From positions 1-31,145 of the forward strand of contig JAYVIQ010000103.1 in NCBI GenBank assembly GCA_043770215.1: a stretch of 31,145 bases of DNA, given 5' to 3'. The stretch is from JAYVIQ01 sp043770215 (GTDB taxonomy: Bacteria > Bacteroidota > Bacteroidia > Cytophagales > JAAEPT01). Made by a program: the position numbers and the translations under genes. The notes beneath the pieces were generated by a model. The model was given only the letters and a program-made list of their open reading frames with translations, ran no database searches and was not told where the DNA came from. Of the stretch, positions 1 through 8,006 are shown one piece after another (position 1 is the first letter of the stretch; each line of letters begins with the position of its first letter).

Positions 1-1
1 G

Positions 2-769
2 TTTGGTGCATACAACATACGTAAAAACCTACCCAGAAATCTAGGTATTGGCTTTCTTGTAGGATTTGTCCTACTGAGCTTTGTACTCCTTCAATTGGGT
101 ATGTCTAGTACTTCTAAGCAAGCACCCAAAAAAGAAGTGAAAAAAACCAAGACGGTAAGTTTGCAAAAGAAAGCAGAAAAACCAAAAGAAAAGCCTAAGC
201 CTAAAAAGCCTAAACTTAAAAAGAAGCTAAATAAGCCAAAACAAGAGTTAACACAGAAAAGAATAGAGCCAACACCAAAAGAGAATCCAGATTCTACCAA
301 GCTACATAAAGTAGAAAAAATGAATCCATTGGCTGCAGCGGGTACCTCAAATGGCGGTACAGTAGGTGGCGGTAGTGGTGGTACTGATTCTACAGAAACA
401 GGCAACGGAGGAGATGACGGTCCAAAAGAGCCTATTCTTACTGATGAGCCTACAGATTTACCAGAATTTGCTAATGGAGGAGAAGACGGCATTCAGACAG
501 TAATAACCCTTTGTTCAGAAGCAGACTTAGCTCAGACAAGTACACCTGGGGTACATGTAGTAATATTAGATTTTATTGTAGAGTTAGATGGTAGTACAAG
601 TGGTGTAAAACTTGCGCCGGGTTTTGAACCCCTAGATATGAATATTGCCAAAATTATCATGAAATGCTTTATAAAAAACACAAAAGCAGATGCATTTGTG
701 CCAGGTACAAAAGATGGTCAAGATGTGCGTGTGCATATGCTACAAGAAATTGTAATTAATATTGAATAA
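2..769 (+). CDS. Energy transducer TonB, C-terminal part (5' end outside window)
   Basis: The frame is open from the first codon of the window, so the gene starts upstream. About 255 residues remain. It opens with the tail of the cytoplasmic SYGAY-LRK-type motif seen in Bacteroidota TonB proteins (FGAYNIRKNLPRN), then one membrane helix (about residues 14-34). A very Lys/Pro-rich periplasmic linker follows, then a Gly/Thr/Asp-rich stretch. The last ~90 residues look like a TonB C-terminal domain: VVILDFIVELDGS at its start and a final strand VRVHMLQEIVINIE. TonB carries proton-motive-force energy from ExbB/ExbD to TonB-dependent outer-membrane transporters; those genes may lie just upstream. 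The TTG and ATG codons at 95 and 101 are inside the gene, not starts, because the membrane helix is encoded before them. A strong terminator follows. Confidence 0.85.
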   Translation, partial: FGAYNIRKNLPRNLGIGFLVGFVLLSFVLLQLGMSSTSKQAPKKEVKKTKTVSLQKKAEKPKEKPKPKKPKLKKKLNKPKQELTQKRIEPTPKENPDSTKLHKVEKMNPLAAAGTSNGGTVGGGSGGTDSTETGNGGDDGPKEPILTDEPTDLPEFANGGEDGIQTVITLCSEADLAQTSTPGVHVVILDFIVELDGSTSGVKLAPGFEPLDMNIAKIIMKCFIKNTKADAFVPGTKDGQDVRVHMLQEIVINIE

Positions 770-827
770 TCGATTCGAATCTATCTTGTACAGGTATTTT
801 TTGAAGTAGAATTGGTCGGTTATTTTT

Positions 828-873
828 AATCCATTTTATGCACTGAATTACTAGTGCATAAAATGGATTTTTT
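828..873 (+). terminator. Rho-independent terminator after tonB
   Basis: A perfect 17-bp inverted repeat (828-844 with 853-869, arm AATCCATTTTATGCACT) has an 8-nt loop and runs into a T tract (868-873). The T tract lies only on the plus-strand side, so this terminates the tonB transcript and separates it from hisH. Confidence 0.85.
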
Positions 874-927
874 ATTTAGACGTAGTGAAATAGCATGGTC
901 AAAGAATATTAAACAATAAAATACCCC

Positions 928-958
928 TTTATTTTAAATAGAACTCAAGGTATATTTG
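928..958 (+). promoter_or_regulatory. Bacteroidota-type promoter for hisH
   Basis: TATATTTG at 951-958 matches the Bacteroidota -7 consensus TAnnTTTG exactly. TTTA at 928-931, one base from the TTTG -33 element, sits 19 nt upstream. Transcription would start near 965 and give a leader of about 105 nt before the hisH ATG. Predicted from consensus only. Confidence 0.5.
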
Positions 959-1072
959 CAAACACGCCATAGAATTAATTTGTATTTATTATTTACCAAT
1001 TAGTTAAAAGCTAAACCAAATTTTATAAAAAAAGCTGTGTTTATTGATTCTCAAGGTATTACTTTTGTAGCA

Positions 1073-1681
1073 ATGAAGGTAGCAATAATTAAATACAACG
1101 CTGGCAATATCCAATCAGTAAAATATGCTCTGCAAAGGCTAGGCATAGACCCTATCATTACAGATGATGCTGATGAAATAAAAAGTGCTGACAAAGTAAT
1201 TTTTCCAGGAGTTGGCGAAGCCAAAAGCGCTATGAATTATTTGATAGAACACAATTTGGTACAGCTTATAAAAAGCCTTACCCAACCCGTTTTAGCAATA
1301 TGTATAGGTCAACAGCTTATGTGTACTACTTCTGAAGAGGGAGACACTGAGTGTATGAATATTTTCCCTATTGCCGTAAAAAGATTTCCAAATGGAGTAT
1401 TATTAAATGGAGAAAAATTAAAAATTCCTCACATGGGTTGGAACTCTATATCATTTGATAATGCTTTTCCTTTATTCAAAAATTTGGGAGAGAATCCGTT
1501 TGTATATTATGTGCATAGTTATTGTGCAGAAATAGACCCTAAATATACAATAGCAACAACGGACTACGCTACTAGTTTTAGTGCTGGTTTGCACAAAGAT
1601 AATTTCTATGCATTGCAATTTCACCCAGAAAAAAGTGGCAAAGTTGGCGAGCAGATTTTAAAGAATTTCTTAGCCTTGTGA
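1073..1681 (+). CDS. hisH: Imidazole glycerol phosphate synthase, glutamine amidotransferase subunit HisH
   Basis: HisH hydrolyses glutamine and channels ammonia to HisF, which makes imidazole glycerol phosphate in histidine biosynthesis. The protein is 202 aa, normal for the family. Visible class-I amidotransferase features are the N-terminal strand KVAIIKYNAGNIQSV, the oxyanion strand VIFPGVGEAKSAM, the nucleophile elbow AICIGQQLM (catalytic Cys) and the C-terminal LQFHPEKSG with the catalytic His and Glu. The ATG at 1073 is chosen because it places the family's first strand at residue 2; the frame also opens upstream at 1037, but those 12 extra residues match nothing. The next gene overlaps the stop codon by 4 nt. 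The usual neighbours hisB, hisA and hisF are not in this window. Confidence 0.93.
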   Translation: MKVAIIKYNAGNIQSVKYALQRLGIDPIITDDADEIKSADKVIFPGVGEAKSAMNYLIEHNLVQLIKSLTQPVLAICIGQQLMCTTSEEGDTECMNIFPIAVKRFPNGVLLNGEKLKIPHMGWNSISFDNAFPLFKNLGENPFVYYVHSYCAEIDPKYTIATTDYATSFSAGLHKDNFYALQFHPEKSGKVGEQILKNFLAL

Positions 1682-1959
1682 TTCTAGAACTTGCTATACT
1701 TTATATAAAAGAAAATGAGTCAGACGCTTTTGAAAAAGCTTTCTATTTAGCTTCTTCTATCATTGCTTCTATGGACGGTTACATAAAGCATGATTTGAAG
1801 AAATGCATCGAAAAAGAAAATAAATATTTGCTTCTTGTTCATTGGACAACAATAGAGGCACATGAGATAGGCTTTAGAAAATCTGATAAATACCAAGAAT
1901 GGAAAAAATTATTGCATCATTTTTATGATCCCTTTCCAGAGGTAGAACACTACGTTTAG
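1678..1959 (+). CDS. Antibiotic biosynthesis monooxygenase (ABM)-family small protein
   Basis: This is a 93-aa single-domain protein of the ABM/YgiN dimeric ferredoxin-like fold. The recognisable core is KYLLLVHWTTIEAHEIGFRKS, followed by a Tyr-Gln-Glu-Trp helix and a closing FYDPFPEVEHY. Members oxidise quinol-like or polyketide substrates, or have unassigned roles; the substrate cannot be read from this sequence. The start is GTG at 1678, overlapping the hisH stop codon as GTGA, so translation is probably coupled to hisH. It need not have any role in histidine synthesis. Confidence 0.8.
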   Translation: MILELAILYIKENESDAFEKAFYLASSIIASMDGYIKHDLKKCIEKENKYLLLVHWTTIEAHEIGFRKSDKYQEWKKLLHHFYDPFPEVEHYV

Positions 1960-2101
1960 AGGTATAAAAGTACTGCAATTTTAAGTTCATTTAATGAATA
2001 TAACACTAAATATATACCCATATTATACAATACTATTTTTTGGTTGATTACCGAGTTTAGCAGATGATACTTTCCGTTTAAAAATTAACACCAAATAATA
2101 T

Positions 2102-2686
2102 ATGCAAAGCCAAGCAGAAATACTTACTCATTTAATACAATCACGTAGGTCTTACAGTCCACAACTGTTAAGTTCTAATAAAATAGATGACAGTATTATA
2201 GATCAAATAGTAGAAAATGCCAATTGGGCACCAACGCACGGTCTTACAGAACCATGGAGATTTACTATTTTTAGTGGCAATGGATTAATAGAACTTGGAG
2301 AGTTTCAAGCGTTATGGTATAAAGAAAATACGCCCACAGAACAATTTTTACTTGCAAAATATGAAAAGTTAAAACAAAACCCACTATTTTGCTCACATGT
2401 AATTTCCTTGGGTGTGTCGCTTCAAAACAAAACGAACATCCCAGAAATAGAAGAAATAGAAGCTGTTGCTTGTGCTGTACAAAATATGAGTTTAACTGCG
2501 CATGCTTATGGAGTAGGAAGTTTGTGGGGTAGTGGTGGAGTTACGTATCAAAAAAGTGCTAATGCGTATTTTGGTTTAGAACCTAAAGATTTGTTGCTAG
2601 GTTTTTTGTACTTAGGATATCCAAAAGTTGTTTCAACAGTAGGAAAAAGGACCCCAATAAGTACCAAAATACGGTATGTGAAATAA
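2102..2686 (+). CDS. Nitroreductase-family FMN oxidoreductase (YdjA-like)
   Basis: The 194-aa protein has the nitroreductase FMN fold. An N-terminal RRSYSPQLL segment binds the FMN phosphate in this family, and the WAPTHGLTEPWRFTIF motif is typical of the YdjA subgroup. A helix rich in Ala/Val follows (EAVACAVQNMSLTAHAYG), then GSLWGSGG and a C-terminal LLGFLYLGYPK. Such enzymes use NAD(P)H to reduce nitro compounds or quinones; the physiological substrate is not known. It stands alone, with 142 nt before it. Confidence 0.87.
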   Translation: MQSQAEILTHLIQSRRSYSPQLLSSNKIDDSIIDQIVENANWAPTHGLTEPWRFTIFSGNGLIELGEFQALWYKENTPTEQFLLAKYEKLKQNPLFCSHVISLGVSLQNKTNIPEIEEIEAVACAVQNMSLTAHAYGVGSLWGSGGVTYQKSANAYFGLEPKDLLLGFLYLGYPKVVSTVGKRTPISTKIRYVK

Positions 2687-2794
2687 AAGTTTAATGAAAT
2701 AAACTACATTTTAAAATCTAAGATTAGAGATGTTTTCTCTCCTCATCTGGTTTTGTCTTTTCATTTTTGATTAAAACATGTAAATTTGCTGATA

Positions 2795-2980
2795 ATGAAA
2801 CTAAATTTAATAGATACATTGGTTCTTTGTGCGGGTGTAGGATGTGCTACAGGATTATTTATGTTTTTAGCTAGGGGGTGGTACAAAGATGCTTATTTCC
2901 CAGGCATGTTTGCCCTAGGTTTTTTTCTTTTGTTTTTGTACAGAAAAGGAGAAAGTTTCAAAAACTCTAGAAAATCTTAA
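2795..2980 (+). CDS. Small two-helix membrane protein, unknown function
   Basis: This is a 61-aa protein with two hydrophobic segments, about residues 8-26 (LVLCAGVGCATGLFMFLA) and 34-49 (FPGMFALGFFLLFLY). They are joined by RGWYKDAY, and the tail is basic (RKGESFKNSRKS), suggesting the C-terminus is cytoplasmic. The ATG at 2795 is preferred over the in-frame TTG at 2786. A TAAATTTG box at 2781-2788 resembles the -7 promoter element, which would make the message nearly leaderless. I do not recognise the family. A mobile repeat begins 18 nt after its stop codon. Confidence 0.5.
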   Translation: MKLNLIDTLVLCAGVGCATGLFMFLARGWYKDAYFPGMFALGFFLLFLYRKGESFKNSRKS

Positions 2981-2998
2981 AATCAAGCTATAATTTTT

Positions 2999-3171
2999 TG
3001 TGAATATCCGTTATTGTACCAGTAATGGAATTGATTAGTGACTTTGGGCGAAACCCTATCGGGTCAGGCTCTACGCTCTCGCTTTTGTTGCTGAAAAAGC
3101 AAAAAAGAGCTCCGCTTCTATCCTTTTCGCAAAAAAAATAATAGGTACTGGTATCATTGTAGAGATTCACA
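2999..3171 (+). mobile_element. MITE-like repeat, copy 1
   Basis: This 173-bp element starts TGTGAATATCCG. Its right end (TACTGGTAT at 3146 to TTCACA at 3171) matches the inverted left end at 19 of 26 positions. The core is GC-rich compared with its surroundings and includes a hairpin (TTGCT GAAAA AGCAA). Over its first 137 bp it differs at 4 positions from copy 2 and at 5 from copy 3. The flanks are TAATTTTT (2991-2998) and TAATTTTA (3172-3179), a possible 8-bp target duplication with one mismatch. No protein is encoded; the short open frame across it is an artefact. It lies just past the stop codon of the preceding gene. Confidence 0.75.
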
Positions 3172-3393
3172 TAATTTTATGTGTCACACGTTTATTCTCA
3201 TATCTAGTTAGACGTAAAATTTTGCATTACTAAGTAAATATTGTATTCCTTTCATTATGGTAAAATTCCATTCTTTTATTTTTTATATTTTTAATGAGAT
3301 AAATTATATATTTTATTTCCAATGTTAAATTTTGTTAGTCTTTTGTTAATGAAAACATAATTTACAGATAAACCCTGGGTAATACTAGATGGA

Positions 3394-3401
3394 TAATTTT
3401 G
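3394..3401 (+). promoter_or_regulatory. Possible -7 element for the surface lipoprotein gene
   Basis: TAATTTTG fits the TAnnTTTG consensus and lies 40 nt before the ATG at 3442. No convincing TTTG -33 partner is present at the normal spacing, so this is tentative. The rest of 3172-3441 shows only AT-rich sequence. Confidence 0.3.
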
Positions 3402-3441
3402 TATTGATTAAAAGAAGATAAAAATCAAAAAATCAAAACAG

Positions 3442-4779
3442 ATGAAAAAATTATTTTATTTAGCGTTAGCAGGAGCATTGATAATGTCATCTTGCAAAGA
3501 AAAAGAAGAAGTTAAAGCTGAAGATAAGTCAACTACTTTTGTAGAGACTTTTTTGAGAAACAAAACAGACACTACTAAGTATGTTACTATTAAAGACAAA
3601 GGTCAAGGAATAGGAACAAGAACATTAAGTAAAAATGTAGTTTACTTGCTAGAGGGTTTTGTGTTTGTAAACGAAGGTCAAACGCTTACAATAGAGCCTG
3701 GTACAATCATAAAAGGAAAAAGCGGTCAAGGAGAAAATGCATCTGCAATGATAGTAGCAAGAGGAGCAAAAATAATCGCTCAAGGAACTGCAACAGAGCC
3801 AATCATTTTTACAGCTGAGGCTGATCAATTAACTAGAGATATAAAAGGTAAGTTGTTAGGTACAACTAGTAACTTAACTCCAACAACAAGAGGTCTTTGG
3901 GGTGGTTTAATTATACTAGGAAAAGCTGGTTTAAATTCTAGCCCAGGTACTACTGCAATTGAAGGTATTCCAACTACAGAATCTAGAGGTATCTACGGTG
4001 GTACAGATGATGCTGATAACTCAGGTATTTTAAAATATGTTTCTATCCGTCATGGTGGAACCAATATTGGAGCAGGAAACGAAATCAACGGTTTAACTCT
4101 TGGTGGTGTAGGTTCTGGTACAATAATAGATTATGTAGAAGTTGCAGCTAATGGTGATGATGGAGTAGAGTTTTTTGGTGGAACTGTACAAACCAAACAT
4201 ATGTTAGTAGCAAATAGCGATGATGATTCATTTGATTATGACGAAGGATATAGAGGTAAAGGACAGTTTTGGGTTTCTATAACTCCTACTGACAGAGCAG
4301 GTGAGCATGACGGTGGTACTAACCCAGAAACGGCTACTCCATACGCTACTCCAACAATTTACAATGCAACATTTATAGGTGGTAACTCTGTAACTTTTAG
4401 AGACAATGCAGGAGGATATTATTACAATTCTTTATTTGAAGGTTTAAAGAAAAATCCAGCAATTGACATTGAAGATGATGCTGGTCTAGATTCTAAAGAA
4501 CAATTTGTAGCTGGTCGTTTAAAAATAGAAAACTGTATTTTTGCAGCGTGTCAAGCAAAAAGAGTTGCTTACAGCATAATCACTCCTAAATCTATTAGCG
4601 AAGAAATAAGTACAGCTACTAACACTTCTGTAGCTTCTATGGTAACAGCTTTAAACCCAATACCTGCTACTAAAACTCTAGCTACATCTTCTACAGATTC
4701 ATTTTTTACTAATGCTCCTTATGTAGGTGCTTTTGGAGATACTAACTGGGCTGCTGGTTGGACGTTAACTTTCAAATAG
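3442..4779 (+). CDS. Surface lipoprotein, predicted beta-helix-like repeat protein
   Basis: The 445-aa protein has a lipoprotein signal peptide with lipobox MSSC (Cys about residue 17), so it is probably anchored in the outer membrane. The body resembles a Bacteroidota family, sometimes misnamed multidrug transporter, made of right-handed-helix-like coils. Family marks are TLTIEPGTIIKG, RGLWGGLIILGKAG, YGGTDDADNSGILKYVSIR, NEINGLTLGGVGSGTIIDYV and DDGVEFFGGTV. It is rich in Asp and Gly, which may bind calcium. No catalytic residues are evident and no enzymatic activity is assigned. It appears monocistronic, with a possible promoter before it and a clear terminator after it. Confidence 0.75.
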   Translation: MKKLFYLALAGALIMSSCKEKEEVKAEDKSTTFVETFLRNKTDTTKYVTIKDKGQGIGTRTLSKNVVYLLEGFVFVNEGQTLTIEPGTIIKGKSGQGENASAMIVARGAKIIAQGTATEPIIFTAEADQLTRDIKGKLLGTTSNLTPTTRGLWGGLIILGKAGLNSSPGTTAIEGIPTTESRGIYGGTDDADNSGILKYVSIRHGGTNIGAGNEINGLTLGGVGSGTIIDYVEVAANGDDGVEFFGGTVQTKHMLVANSDDDSFDYDEGYRGKGQFWVSITPTDRAGEHDGGTNPETATPYATPTIYNATFIGGNSVTFRDNAGGYYYNSLFEGLKKNPAIDIEDDAGLDSKEQFVAGRLKIENCIFAACQAKRVAYSIITPKSISEEISTATNTSVASMVTALNPIPATKTLATSSTDSFFTNAPYVGAFGDTNWAAGWTLTFK

Positions 4780-4813
4780 TTTTAAGGAAAGTTTTATTTT
4801 TTTCAAAAATTTT

Positions 4814-4838
4814 AAAGAGGGCATGCGCCCTCTTTTTT
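4814..4838 (+). terminator. Rho-independent terminator after the lipoprotein gene
   Basis: A 9-bp GC-containing stem (AAAGAGGGC at 4814-4822 with GCCCTCTTT at 4827-4835) has a 4-nt loop and a T run. It ends the lipoprotein transcript before polA. Confidence 0.85.
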
Positions 4839-4979
4839 GTTTTATAGTTTTTTTTAACAAACCAAACACCTACAATATAAATTTTATTTTTTATGTGTTT
4901 AACATTCCAAGCTTTTAGATTTTAACTCAAGAATCCATAAGTTTTTCGTAACTTAATTATCTTTCAGAAATACATTATT

Positions 4980-7823
4980 ATGTCACAAAAAAAACTATTC
5001 TTACTAGATGCTTTTGCATTAATTTATAGAGCCCATTTTGCATTTAGCAAAAATCCTCGCATCAATTCTAAAGGATTTAACACAGGGGCAATCTTAGGCT
5101 TTGTAAACGTAATTGTAGAAATTTTAACCAAAGAAAAACCAACCCATTTTGGCATTTGTTTCGATTCGCCAGGTAAGACATTCAGACATGATGATTTTCC
5201 AGAATACAAAGCCAATAGAGATGCACAGCCAGAAGAAATTACAGCATCTATACCCGTAATTTTTCAAATTTTGGAAGCTATGCAGATACCAGCACTAAGA
5301 TTATCTGGTTTCGAAGCGGATGATATTGCTGGTACTATTGCCAAAAAAGCGCAACAAGCAGGCATAGAAACGTATTTATTGACTACAGATAAAGATTATA
5401 TGCAGTTGGTAGATCAAAAAATATTTATGTACAAGCCAAATTTTTTAGGCAAAGGATATGAAGTACTTGGCATACCAGAAGTATTAGCTAAGTGGGATAT
5501 AGAACGTGTAGATCAAGTAATAGATATGCTGGGTCTGATGGGCGATAGCGTAGACAACATACCTGGTATAAAAGGGGTTGGACAAAAAACAGCTGTAATC
5601 TTACTTAAAGAATACGGAACAGTAGAAAACATAGTTGCCAATGCACACCTTGTAAAAGGAAAAATGGGAGAAAAGATTGCAGAATTTGGCGCTATGGGTA
5701 TAAAATCCAAAGAGCTTGCTACCATAGATTTGCATGTGCCAATTGCATTTAATGAAGATGATTTGCTATATAATGGGCCTGATGCAGAAAAGCTAGGTGC
5801 AATTTTTGATGAGTTAGAATTTAGGACCTTAAAAACTAAGCTATTAGGAAACACATCAGCAGCAGAAATTAAACAAGAAAAGTCTCCTGATACTACCAAA
5901 AAATCTTCTAAGCCAAACGCAGCAGAAACCGGACAAATGAATATGTTTGATGCACAAATAGCAGCAAACGATTTTTCTCACGAAACAGTAGCTATTGAGA
6001 ATAGCAGTAGAAAATCTTTTTATACATCTACCAATAATTATCAGCTTATAGAATCAGACGAAGAAATAAAAGAGTTGATCTCTTATCTAGAAGTACAAAG
6101 TGAGTTTTGTTTTGATACAGAAACAACCTCTTTAGAAGCTATAGAAGCCAAATTAGTAGGTTTAGCCATTTGTTATACAGAAGGCGAAGCTTTTTATATT
6201 CCATTTCCTAAAGACCAAGAGATGGCTAAAACTAGGATAAATTTATTTAAAGAACTTTTGTCCAATGATCAAATTACCAAAATAGGTCAAAACATTAAAT
6301 ATGACATTCTAGTTCTTAAAAATTACAACATAGAAGTAAAAGGACCTTTGTTTGATACCATGTTGGCTCATTATCTGCTATACCCAGACAAACGCCACAA
6401 TATGGATACACTAGCATTAGATTATCTAAATTATGAGACCATTCATATAGAAGAACTAATTGGTAAAAAGGGTGTAAAACAAGGCAATATGGCAGATTTG
6501 GCACCAAGTGAAATTGTAAATTATGCTTGCGAAGACGCAGATATTACCTTACAGCTCAAAAATAAATTTGCTCCTTGGTTAGAGAAATGCAACCAAACCA
6601 AATTATTTAACGAAGTAGAAACTGCTCTTGTACCTGTTCTAGCAACCATGGAACGCAATGGGGTAAGAATAGATACAGATGCCCTACATATATATTCTAA
6701 AGAGTTAATTGCCGAAAGCTTAGAAATTCAAACTAAGATATTTGACATTGCTGGAGTAGAATTTAATTTATCTAGCCCTAAACAACTTGGAGAGGTATTG
6801 TTTGATACATTGAAGCTAGATCCAAAAGCTAAAAAAACCAAAACAGGACAGTATGCCACCGGCGAAGAAATACTTTCTGAAATGGCACATGAGCATGAGA
6901 TTGCTGCCCTAATCATGGATTTCAGAGAACTACAGAAACTAAATTCTACCTACGTAGAAAAAATGCCAAATAATGTAAGCAAAATAGATGGCAAAATACA
7001 CACCAGTTACAACCAAGCTGTAGCTGCCACTGGAAGGCTAAGTAGTGTAAATCCTAATTTGCAAAACATACCAATACGTACAGCTAGAGGTAGAGAAATA
7101 AGAAAAGCCTTTATAGCTTCTGATGATGAACATGTGCTTTATGCAGCAGATTATTCTCAAATAGAATTGCGTATTATGGCTGCTTTTTCTCAAGATCAGA
7201 GTATGATAGATTCTTTTAACAAAGGATTAGACATTCATTCAAACACTGCCAGTAAAGTGTTTGGTGTACCTTTAGAAGAGGTTACATCAGAGCATAGAAG
7301 AAAAGCAAAAATGGTAAATTTTGGACTTATTTATGGCATTTCTGCTTTTGGTTTAGCGCAGCGTCTAGGTATATCTAGAACAGAAGCCAAAGAAATAGTA
7401 GATAATTATTTTACTCAGTTCCATGCTGTAAAAACCTATATGGACAAAGTAATAAACAATGCCAGAGACCAGGAATATGTAGAAACTATATTAGGCAGAA
7501 GACGCTATTTACCAGAAATAAATTCTAGAAATCAAACGCAACGTGGTTTTGCAGAGCGTAACGCCATAAATGCACCTATACAAGGATCAGCTGCAGATAT
7601 GATAAAAGTTGCTATGATACGTATACACGCTTGGATGAAAGAAGAAAACTTAAAATCTAGAATGATTTTACAAGTACATGATGAGCTTGTTTTTGATGTT
7701 TACAAGCCAGATTTAGCGCTTATACAATCTAAGATACCAGAGTTTATGAGGCAAGCTATAGATTTTGGTGTTCCTATGGAAGTTGGAACTGGAGTAGGAA
7801 AAACATGGCTTGAGGCACATTAA
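4980..7823 (+). CDS. polA: DNA polymerase I
   Basis: Pol I fills gaps, removes RNA primers and acts in repair. This 947-aa protein has all three domains. The 5' nuclease (residues 1-290) shows LLDAFALIYRAHF, GFEADDIAGT, TTDKDYMQLVD and the helix-hairpin-helix GDSVDNIPGIKGVGQKTA near 188. The 3'-5' proofreading exonuclease (about 365-545) keeps its acidic residues in FDTETTSLEA (near 379), QNIKYD (near 437) and YACEDAD, so proofreading is probably active. The polymerase domain has motif A (YAADYSQIELR, near 721), motif B (RRKAKMVNFGLIYG, near 774) and motif C (QVHDELVF, near 898). Length is close to the E. coli enzyme. A linker rich in Ser/Lys/Asn near 295-330 joins the first two domains. Confidence 0.98.
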   Translation: MSQKKLFLLDAFALIYRAHFAFSKNPRINSKGFNTGAILGFVNVIVEILTKEKPTHFGICFDSPGKTFRHDDFPEYKANRDAQPEEITASIPVIFQILEAMQIPALRLSGFEADDIAGTIAKKAQQAGIETYLLTTDKDYMQLVDQKIFMYKPNFLGKGYEVLGIPEVLAKWDIERVDQVIDMLGLMGDSVDNIPGIKGVGQKTAVILLKEYGTVENIVANAHLVKGKMGEKIAEFGAMGIKSKELATIDLHVPIAFNEDDLLYNGPDAEKLGAIFDELEFRTLKTKLLGNTSAAEIKQEKSPDTTKKSSKPNAAETGQMNMFDAQIAANDFSHETVAIENSSRKSFYTSTNNYQLIESDEEIKELISYLEVQSEFCFDTETTSLEAIEAKLVGLAICYTEGEAFYIPFPKDQEMAKTRINLFKELLSNDQITKIGQNIKYDILVLKNYNIEVKGPLFDTMLAHYLLYPDKRHNMDTLALDYLNYETIHIEELIGKKGVKQGNMADLAPSEIVNYACEDADITLQLKNKFAPWLEKCNQTKLFNEVETALVPVLATMERNGVRIDTDALHIYSKELIAESLEIQTKIFDIAGVEFNLSSPKQLGEVLFDTLKLDPKAKKTKTGQYATGEEILSEMAHEHEIAALIMDFRELQKLNSTYVEKMPNNVSKIDGKIHTSYNQAVAATGRLSSVNPNLQNIPIRTARGREIRKAFIASDDEHVLYAADYSQIELRIMAAFSQDQSMIDSFNKGLDIHSNTASKVFGVPLEEVTSEHRRKAKMVNFGLIYGISAFGLAQRLGISRTEAKEIVDNYFTQFHAVKTYMDKVINNARDQEYVETILGRRRYLPEINSRNQTQRGFAERNAINAPIQGSAADMIKVAMIRIHAWMKEENLKSRMILQVHDELVFDVYKPDLALIQSKIPEFMRQAIDFGVPMEVGTGVGKTWLEAH

Positions 7824-7935
7824 TAGATAGGTAATTTTAAAATAGATAGATTGGAGAAGGTATTTTTTATAAATTGTTGTGCATCCTTACTGCCTAAACC
7901 CATCTTATTTATTAGACCATGATATTATAGACTTT

Positions 7936-7977
7936 AAAAAAACTAAGGGTTTTATTTTTCCAAAAGCCTTAGTTTTT
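7936..7977. terminator. Bidirectional terminator between polA and the sensor-phosphatase gene
   Basis: The inverted repeat AAAACTAAGG / CCTTAGTTTT is extended by a second TTTT/AAAA block past one G-G mismatch. It has A's on its left and T's on its right, so it can work in both directions between these convergent genes. Confidence 0.7.
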
Positions 7978-8006
7978 TATTAAAAAGTGCTGCAACTATA
8001 AACAAA

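Noticed and set aside
91..492. A proline/serine/phenylalanine-rich minus-strand frame of 133 codons
   Set aside because: It is the antisense of the TonB linker; the plus strand has the membrane helix and TonB domain.
1037..1072. Upstream start for hisH adding 12 residues
   Set aside because: The extra residues match nothing in the family, while the ATG at 1073 gives the normal N-terminus.
2988..3170. A 60-codon minus-strand reading frame
   Set aside because: It lies almost entirely inside the repeat element, and the same sequence in the other copies does not keep a gene context; it is not a gene.
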